35,053 bases of DNA from an uncultured Planctomycetaceae bacterium. GTDB taxonomy: Bacteria > Planctomycetota > Planctomycetia > Pirellulales > UBA1268. The position numbers and the translations under genes are program-made. Every line of letters starts with the position of its first letter. The stretch's first letter is position 1. A model generated the notes under the pieces. It was given only the letters and a program-made list of their open reading frames with translations, did not search any database and was not told where the DNA came from. The DNA lies in the NCBI GenBank assembly GCA_903877395.1, contig CAIRDU010000170.1, positions 1-35,053 on the forward strand. Direction: 5' to 3'. Positions 28,741-35,053 of the stretch are shown piece by piece.

Positions 28741-30111
28741 CTACGAAGCAGTGGCTTCGATCCACTGGGCAAACTGAGAGTATGTTTTTTCGCGGTCGAA
28801 TTCGGCTTCGGCCAGCCGGCGGGCCCCTTGCCTGTAGTTCAGAAGAAGAGGGCGGTTGGAGGCTAGTGATGCGATGGCTCGTGCCAGAGAAGCGGCATCG
28901 CCTGCGGTGTACTTGAGTCCGGCGACGGAACTTGTGACGAGTGATTCTAATTCGCCCGGCAGCGAGTTGATGATGGCCAAGCCTGCTGCAGCGTAGTCGC
29001 ATGCTTTATAGGGCACCGTCACAAGCGACTCTGGTTTGACGAGTACAAGCCCAACGTCGCAAGCCGAGAGCAACCGCACATACGCTGTGCGGTCGAGCAG
29101 ACCGTGTATGATGACGCGGCACGAACCGCTGATGCCTGCTGCAGCGGCGCGGATCGATGCTTCAAACTTTCCAGTGCCAGCAATGTGAATCTCGGCGGGA
29201 GTGCCAGCAGCGGAGAGCATTTTGGCCGCAGCAATCGCAGTGAGGACATCCTGCCCGGCTTCAAGTGTGCCGGAATACACGCACGCCAGTGGCTTGTCTG
29301 GCAGCGATTTTTCTGGCAGCGGTGTTATTGCGGCAGGCTTCTCCACCGGCTGAGTGGTGGCATCGGTGGGCGTGGCAGTCGCATCGGCCGCTACGGGCGA
29401 TACTCGCACCGGCGGCGAAAATTCTTGGAGGTAGGCACCCAGATAGCACAGGTGCATCGGCTTCTGGTGAGTCATCTTCTGACCAGCGGCATTCCGCAGC
29501 ATGGTGTCAGCATAGGTTTGCGTTGCAGTGGAGATCGCATCGGCCGCTTCGATCACAGCGGCACGTCGACGGTACATGCCGCCAAGGAGGAGTGGCGAGA
29601 TCATCTGGCGGAACCAGCGTGGGCCTGGCAAGAGCCGCTGGAATGTCTCGGGCCAGACGTCCATGAGGTCAACAACCAGCAAAGCGTCGAGCCGCTTGGC
29701 AAGGCGGGCAGCGGCCTCGGGGCTATCCAGCGGCGGCAGGCTGGCCAGAATCACATCGGGCCGAGCCAGTTGGCCGGAGGCAACCGACTCGTTGGCCAGC
29801 CGCTCGAACGTGCGGCCAAAGTCGCGGTGGCTGGCAAATCGGGCCAGCGAGACATTTTTTGCATACGGCCGCACGGCCACCAGTCGAACCGAAAACCCCT
29901 CGTCTTCCCGCATCTGCATCGGCACGGTGCGCACGGCCTTGCGGCGGTGGCTCCAGGTAGAACTCCACCACGTCACATCGTGACCTCGCCCGGCCAGCAC
30001 GCGGGCAAGCGACCAATATCGCAGCGGTGGCAGGCCCTCCCCAGGAATGTCATCAAACGGATTCACGATCCAGACCGAAAGCGGCTGGGGTAACGGAGAA
30101 AATCGGCTCAT
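28741..30111 (-). CDS. glycosyltransferase family 4 (WbuB-like)
   Basis: PLRYWSLARVLAGRGHDVTWWSSTWSHRRK; VVDLMDVWPE; YSGTLEAGQDVLTAIAAAKML; IHGLLDRTAYVRLLSACDVGLVLVKPES. Confidence 0.9.
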   Translation of the reverse strand: MSRFSPLPQPLSVWIVNPFDDIPGEGLPPLRYWSLARVLAGRGHDVTWWSSTWSHRRKAVRTVPMQMREDEGFSVRLVAVRPYAKNVSLARFASHRDFGRTFERLANESVASGQLARPDVILASLPPLDSPEAAARLAKRLDALLVVDLMDVWPETFQRLLPGPRWFRQMISPLLLGGMYRRRAAVIEAADAISTATQTYADTMLRNAAGQKMTHQKPMHLCYLGAYLQEFSPPVRVSPVAADATATPTDATTQPVEKPAAITPLPEKSLPDKPLACVYSGTLEAGQDVLTAIAAAKMLSAAGTPAEIHIAGTGKFEASIRAAAAGISGSCRVIIHGLLDRTAYVRLLSACDVGLVLVKPESLVTVPYKACDYAAAGLAIINSLPGELESLVTSSVAGLKYTAGDAASLARAIASLASNRPLLLNYRQGARRLAEAEFDREKTYSQFAQWIEATAS

Positions 30112-30315
30112 GGCCGAAGCCTAACAAAACGGGATACCCAAACGGAGTCAGACGCGCCGCGCAGCCGATTCAACGCGTTGTTCCAATTCGACGCCGAGCG
30201 GGCCGTACGATTTTGTTTAGCCAGTCGCACAACGACCTTGCTCCCATTGTCCACCTTACCCAGTTTTGGTGGCTGCCATAGTTTGTGGTATATTTGGCAC
30301 AATAAGGGGCATTTC

Positions 30316-32271
30316 GTGTGTGGCATCTGTGGAGTCATCAGCGCTGATCCGCGACCGGTCGCCCCGGCCGTTCGTTCCATGATGCAAGCGATGGTGCATC
30401 GAGGCCCTGATGACTTGGGCTACGAGCAGTTGCCGCTGGGGAAAGATGGCAACGGGCCCGTGGTCGGATTTGGCTTTCGCCGCCTTTCCATTCTGGATCT
30501 TTCGCCGGCCGGCCATCAGCCGATGTTTCACCCACCCACCGGCAACTGCCTGATCTTCAACGGGGAGATTTACAACTCCCGCACACTGCGAACTGAGTTG
30601 GAGGCAAAAGGTAGCGTGTTTCGCGGCACGAGCGATTCGGAAGTGCTGCTTCACGCTCTCTCCACGTGGGGCGAGGCGGCACTCGAAAAACTTCAAGGTA
30701 TGTTTGCTCTGGCGTTTTACGAGTCTCAGTCGCGTCGGATTCTCTTGGCCCGTGATCCGTTAGGCATCAAGCCTTTGTACGTGGCAAAGCTTCCGGATCG
30801 ATTTGTGTTTGCCAGCGAAGTGCGAGCCGTGCTGGCATCCGGTCTGGTTTCAAGCGATCTGGACATGGCCGGTATCGCCGGGATGTTAGCGTATGGTGCG
30901 GTGCAGTCGCCTCGCACGGTGTTTGAGCAGATCAGGTCGTTTCCAGCGGGTTCTTCGCAGTGGCTCGATGCCTCGATTGCGATAGACGCAACAGTCCTGA
31001 ATCCGCCGCGGCGCTATTGGAGCTTTTCGCAACGCATTCTGGATGTCGATCGCCCTCAAGCTGCTGCCACTGTGCGCAGCATGCTGCACGAATCCGTGCT
31101 TCGGCATCTGGTGGCCGATGTGCCGGTGGGTGTATTTCTGTCGGCCGGGATCGACAGCACGATCATTGCATCGTTCGCCCGTGAATACACGCCGCAGGTC
31201 ACGGCCTTTACCGTGGGCTTTGGGGCGGTGCACGGGGAAGACGAAATGCCGCTGGCATCGGCCACCGCTTCGTCGCTGGGCATCAAGCACCTTTGTGTTG
31301 AGCTCGACGCGAACAATATGTCTTCAAAGTGGCACGAATGGCTCAAAGTCATGGACAGTCCGAGCATCGACGGCTTCAACACCTACGTCGTCAGCCGCAG
31401 GCTGGCTCAGGAAGGCGTCGTCGTGGGGCTCTCCGGATTGGGTGCCGACGAACTCTTTGGCGGATACCCGTGCTTCCGCCGGGCGATTCGGCTATCTCGT
31501 ATTTTAGAATCGCTCTCGTTGATTCCACGCTGCCTCAGGTCGGGGGCGGTGGCTGGCCTCGGATTCCTTGCACGCAAGCCCGAGGCAGCCGGCAAACTCT
31601 GCGATCTTGTGGGTGGCGATCCTAGCGTGGCCGGAATAACTCGGTCGCTGCGTCGCGCGCTCTCCAATCGGCGCATGCAGTCGCTGGATCTCTCGTCTCA
31701 ACGCGTGGGGCTTGCGGCCGACTATCTGGAAAGTGGTCCTGATCGACTCGATCCGATCTTGGATGACGAGCCATTCAATACAGTCTCTCGGCTCGAACTG
31801 GTTCACTACATGGGCGACACGCTCCTGCGCGACACCGATTCCAACAGCATGCAAAATTCGCTGGAGGTGCGGTTGCCCTTTTTGGATCTGCCGCTGGTTG
31901 ATTATGTTTCGGCGCTGCCGACCGCCGTGAAGTACGACAGCCGTAGCCGGCCAAAGGTGTTACTGCGAGACGCTTGCGCAGGCGTGTTTGGTGCGAGAAT
32001 CGCTAACCGGCCAAAAACAGGTTTTTCGCTGCCGATTGGCGACTGGATGCGTGGCCAGATGCGAGAGTCGTGTGAGGCAGCAATCGACTATCTGGGTGAA
32101 TGGTCTATGCTGGATCGCAAAGAGGTGCATCGCACCTGGGAATCATTTCAGCGTGCCAGCATCAGGATGCATTGGTCGCGACCGCTGTCGCTGGTGGTGC
32201 TGGGGAATTATCTAAAGCAGGCGTCTGCCATTCAGTCGCAGGCGTCATCAGCGCCGATCCACGCCCGGTAG
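30316..32271 (+). CDS. asnB: asparagine synthase (glutamine-hydrolysing)
   Basis: GTG start gives (M)CGICGVIS with catalytic Cys2; MVHRGPDDLG; FNGEIYN; FLSAGIDST; LSGLGADELFGGYPCFRR; SLEVRLPFLD; RPKTGFSLPIGDW. Confidence 0.95.
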   Translation: MCGICGVISADPRPVAPAVRSMMQAMVHRGPDDLGYEQLPLGKDGNGPVVGFGFRRLSILDLSPAGHQPMFHPPTGNCLIFNGEIYNSRTLRTELEAKGSVFRGTSDSEVLLHALSTWGEAALEKLQGMFALAFYESQSRRILLARDPLGIKPLYVAKLPDRFVFASEVRAVLASGLVSSDLDMAGIAGMLAYGAVQSPRTVFEQIRSFPAGSSQWLDASIAIDATVLNPPRRYWSFSQRILDVDRPQAAATVRSMLHESVLRHLVADVPVGVFLSAGIDSTIIASFAREYTPQVTAFTVGFGAVHGEDEMPLASATASSLGIKHLCVELDANNMSSKWHEWLKVMDSPSIDGFNTYVVSRRLAQEGVVVGLSGLGADELFGGYPCFRRAIRLSRILESLSLIPRCLRSGAVAGLGFLARKPEAAGKLCDLVGGDPSVAGITRSLRRALSNRRMQSLDLSSQRVGLAADYLESGPDRLDPILDDEPFNTVSRLELVHYMGDTLLRDTDSNSMQNSLEVRLPFLDLPLVDYVSALPTAVKYDSRSRPKVLLRDACAGVFGARIANRPKTGFSLPIGDWMRGQMRESCEAAIDYLGEWSMLDRKEVHRTWESFQRASIRMHWSRPLSLVVLGNYLKQASAIQSQASSAPIHAR

Positions 32272-32320
32272 AGCCGGCTGTTGGTTCCATGATGCGAGGG
32301 CCTGCTGCGGCCATGGCCGG
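32223..32320 (+). pseudogene. relic of a second asparagine-synthetase 5' end (GATase domain start)
   Basis: Frame 32223.. reads VCHSVAGVISADPRPVEPAVGSMMRGPAAAM versus asnB VCGI-CGVISADPRPVAPAVRSMM...HRGPDDL; 46/55 nt identity between 30331-30385 and 32241-32295. Confidence 0.8.
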
Positions 32321-32361
32321 ACATCGAATGAGCTTGCCTGAGGTCAGAACTGAACTCTGGC

Positions 32362-33072
32362 TTATAAAAGCCCTTCGGCCCGCATGCCCGCTAAGTCGGC
32401 TTCGTTGGCTCGGGCGTTTGTGCCGAGCACATAATCGGCCAGCGGAAAAACAACGTTGAAATTCTTGTTGGGATACCGGTGGTGCAGGTAGTGGTGGCGA
32501 GCCAGGAATTTATAAACAGACCAACGAGTGAAAAAGCGATCTTCCGGCTTGTGCATTTCCATGTGGATCTTATTCCAGATGTAATGATGCACGCAGGCGA
32601 TCACAGGGAAGATGATGGCCCCTGTATATGAAAAAACTGCGATCACAAGAGAAAACGGAAGCGATTCGAGAAACCCTTCCCGCATGCTCAATTGAATGCC
32701 CCGGTCTGTTCCTGCGGGCACAGGCTCATCGTGAAAAGTTTTTAAGTAATGGCCGTGGTGCACAATGGCGTGTTGCTCAAACGCCGTCTTGAGCGCCGCG
32801 ATGCGGCTGCTGAAAAATCCCTTGCGGTGCATCACGCGGCGATGCACCTGATGCTCGATAAAAGACATCAACACCGTCAGTCCAATCACCCATCCGGCCA
32901 CTTGAAGCACCAGAAGCTGAGTTACGGAGAGTTGCCAATCGGGTAGCACAGGGATGGCCTCAAGGCAGGTTGAGTAGGGGCTTCTTTGGAACAACGCGAA
33001 AAACGGGAAAAACGCGGCATAACCGTGCAGTGGATACAGCAACCCGCCGAGGCTCCGCAAGGCCACTCTCAA
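32362..33072 (-). CDS. fatty acid hydroxylase / sterol desaturase family protein
   Basis: Multi-TM with His motifs EHQVHRRVMHR, QHAIVHHGHY, RHHYLHHRYPNKNFNVVFPLADYVLGT. Confidence 0.88.
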   Translation of the reverse strand: MRVALRSLGGLLYPLHGYAAFFPFFALFQRSPYSTCLEAIPVLPDWQLSVTQLLVLQVAGWVIGLTVLMSFIEHQVHRRVMHRKGFFSSRIAALKTAFEQHAIVHHGHYLKTFHDEPVPAGTDRGIQLSMREGFLESLPFSLVIAVFSYTGAIIFPVIACVHHYIWNKIHMEMHKPEDRFFTRWSVYKFLARHHYLHHRYPNKNFNVVFPLADYVLGTNARANEADLAGMRAEGLL

Positions 33073-33117
33073 TAGACTCTTGCGGGTGGTGGACGTGGCT
33101 GTAAAGAAGCCGTTTGC

Positions 33118-34296
33118 TCACCGCGGCCCGGCCTTCTGTGAGGGCTTGGCGTGTGGTGGCTCGTGTTGGAGTCTGAATGTGACCAGCTGGGTGGGTGTGC
33201 CCAGACCTCCGTTGTCGGCGATGGCAACCATAGATTGGGCGCCGTCGTGGAGCGGGGGGCCCAGGGCCAGTCCTTCGAGATTGCACCCCAGCGAGTCCTT
33301 CCAGAGCAGCCGCTTGGCAACGTGGATTTCTGGCCGCAGGGACAGATCCCGCTGAATGGTGGAGACGTCCTGTGCCTTTGCGGTATCGACGAGGTAGATC
33401 CGGTTTTCAAACGGCGGCAGGCCGTGCGTGCCGGAGCGTTCCATCACGAGCAGGCGGCCTTGGCCCAAGGCAACCAGTGCCACCACGCCAGAGAATGGTG
33501 CGCCGTTGATCACCCGAAGGAATGTGTGCGGTGAGTCGACGGGGTAGGCAACCTGTCGCTCAGCGGCGGCTGGTCCATTCCCGTGGGGTTCGCCGTCGGT
33601 GGGAATCGGGATCGAGGCCAGCCTCACAACGGTGCCGGTAGTTTCAGTGGGTGGCGGGCCGTCGTTGGGCAGGGCTTCTTCGTTGGCTGTCCAGATGGCT
33701 AGGCCGTCGGGGTCGACGCTCAACGATTCGAGGCTGCGGTTGGGACGGTGCGATTGGAGGATCGCGGGCAGCGGCACCATTCCAACGAGGCTGCCATCCC
33801 GCAGGGCCACGCCTCGGATGGCCGGCGTGTCTTCCTCGCAGACCAGCAGGCATGGCCCGGGATCTGGGAGGCCTCGCCGCATGAGTCGCCGGGCGATCCG
33901 TTTTTCGAGATCCGGCGGGCAAGGGGCCAGATCCTCGTAGTCGTGCGTGGCAGTCAGCGTGACGGCCCGCAGATTCTTGACGGCCAGTGGGGATCCATCG
34001 GCTGCCAGCGCAAGGGAGAACGTGATGAGCCGGTTGCTGTTGTCCATCACGGCGGCCCACGCATCGTCGCCCAGCCAGGTGATGCCACTCAAGCCGGTGA
34101 GTTGCACCGCTGCGTTTGCTCCATCGGTTGCTTCGTCGGGCAGAGCCAGCATGCCCAGCATCTCGATGCGGGTCTGGGGCGGCGTGATTCTCGAAGCCAG
34201 AGAGAACGCCGCCGGTTCAACCCAGACAACTGTGGCGACAGTGGCAACAGTCGCAAATCCGATCAGGCTCGCTACGACAATTCGGGCAGCACGCAT
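33118..34296 (-). CDS. esterase-like activity of phytase family protein with signal anchor
   Basis: N-terminal hydrophobic MRAARIVVASLIGFATVATVATVVWV; GLSGITWLGDDAWAAVMDNS, SLESLSVDPDGLAIWTANEEALPNDGP, NLEGLALGPPLHDGAQSMVAIADNGG. Confidence 0.85.
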   Translation of the reverse strand: MRAARIVVASLIGFATVATVATVVWVEPAAFSLASRITPPQTRIEMLGMLALPDEATDGANAAVQLTGLSGITWLGDDAWAAVMDNSNRLITFSLALAADGSPLAVKNLRAVTLTATHDYEDLAPCPPDLEKRIARRLMRRGLPDPGPCLLVCEEDTPAIRGVALRDGSLVGMVPLPAILQSHRPNRSLESLSVDPDGLAIWTANEEALPNDGPPPTETTGTVVRLASIPIPTDGEPHGNGPAAAERQVAYPVDSPHTFLRVINGAPFSGVVALVALGQGRLLVMERSGTHGLPPFENRIYLVDTAKAQDVSTIQRDLSLRPEIHVAKRLLWKDSLGCNLEGLALGPPLHDGAQSMVAIADNGGLGTPTQLVTFRLQHEPPHAKPSQKAGPR

Positions 34297-35053
34297 GCAA
34301 GCATCGTACCCGCTGGCCAGCCTGTGCGCGGTTTGATTTGAATGGCGGCACCGACTTTCTTTGTGCGATCCGGTGGCTGTGGGTTTGGCTGCTGCTTGGG
34401 AATAGGTTCGGGAACTCCGCGCAGGATAGCACACCTGCGTTTGGCCCTGCTAAACCAGTCGTTCGCCGACACGATCAGAGCTTCGCGTGCCGCCGGCTTG
34501 TCTGCGTGGCTGGCCAGGTGAAAATGGGCTTGTCCGAGCAGAAGAGCCAGCGGGGCGCTCCCGGAGTTCCACCGGGCCATTGCGGTACCGGTTCGAATGG
34601 CTGAGCCGAGCGCATCTGCGGCAGCCTGCCGGTCTGTTTTTTTCGTTGCCAAGCGATCTGTCACGATCGCTTGACGCAATTGCAACTGTGTGGTGTCTGA
34701 TATCGCGTCTCGCCCGAGAAATAAGAGCGAGAGCACGCAGGCCGCCACGAGACCCATTCGCGGCACATACTCCGGAATCTGAATCCAAGAGAAAGCATTG
34801 TTGCCGTTGTTCCTACTGAGGTTGGTTCGGCTAGGCACGCTCGAAGCCGACAGCCCCACCACCACGCACGCCAAAAACGCGTTTGCCGGTAGGTGGAGGT
34901 TCCAGTCAAAGGCGGAGTGGGTTGCGATCCCGGCCACGGCCGCCCACGGTCCGGCATTAAGTGTGCGATAGGCGCCTTTGGCTTCGCGGTAAAAGCGTAC
35001 GCCCCGCATCCACAGTCGGGTTGCGAGTAAGACGGCGATCGCCGTTCCAACAA
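34272..35053 (-). CDS. O-antigen ligase-like (Wzy/WaaL superfamily) membrane protein, 5' end outside window
   Basis: Frame stays open to the window edge; VAGIATHSAFDWNLHLPANAFLACVVVGL is typical of the C-terminal part of O-antigen ligase family proteins. Confidence 0.75.
   Translation of the reverse strand, partial: VGTAIAVLLATRLWMRGVRFYREAKGAYRTLNAGPWAAVAGIATHSAFDWNLHLPANAFLACVVVGLSASSVPSRTNLSRNNGNNAFSWIQIPEYVPRMGLVAACVLSLLFLGRDAISDTTQLQLRQAIVTDRLATKKTDRQAAADALGSAIRTGTAMARWNSGSAPLALLLGQAHFHLASHADKPAAREALIVSANDWFSRAKRRCAILRGVPEPIPKQQPNPQPPDRTKKVGAAIQIKPRTGWPAGTMLACVLPELS

Noticed and set aside
28129-28866. 245-aa plus-strand ORF
   Set aside because: Antisense to the epimerase and GT4 genes; no motif.
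29104-30093. 329-aa plus-strand ORF
   Set aside because: Antisense to the well-supported GT4 gene; composition is that of a GC-rich shadow frame and no family motif is visible.
33110-33143. Possible hairpin AGAAGCCG...CGGCCTTCT around the start of the fatty-acid hydroxylase/phytase-like gap
   Set aside because: Imperfect stem with a bulge, partly inside coding sequence; not convincing.

Overview
This 35 kb window is densely coding with high GC. The gene families (DUF6807/PmoA-like, DUF1844, several Gfo/Idh/MocA oxidoreductases, SYLF protein, divergent Nramp) suggest a Planctomycetota (Pirellulales-like) chromosome; the lineage is inferred. I support about 31 protein-coding genes and found no rRNA, tRNA or CRISPR array. 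Main blocks: (i) a possible degraded IS1595-like transposase remnant, then a sugar-catabolism cassette (Gfo/Idh/MocA oxidoreductase, TIM-barrel isomerase, MFS transporter); (ii) zinc metallopeptidase, SDR/DUF2867 protein, CDF and MarC transporters, second Gfo/Idh/MocA; (iii) a cysH - Rrf2 regulator - MATE run on the minus strand, divergent from rhaB; (iv) a long minus-strand housekeeping run (pyrG, DUF1844, DUF6807, folD, ABC exporter, zinc-ribbon protein); (v) aroF/G-type DAHP synthase and a SYLF protein; (vi) a cell-surface glycan region (methyltransferase, GT10 fucosyltransferase, phosphoesterase, Nramp-like transporter, epimerase, GT4, asparagine synthetase, fatty-acid hydroxylase, O-antigen-ligase-like protein). 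The most distinctive observations are: a relic of a second asparagine-synthetase 5' end out of frame across the 3' end of asnB, with mostly synonymous differences; a dyad upstream of cysH that could be the operator of the adjacent Rrf2 regulator; a nested inverted repeat in the leader of the ABC exporter; and an Nramp-like transporter without the canonical DPGN and MPH motifs. I did not find a clearly new multi-gene defence or mobile system.
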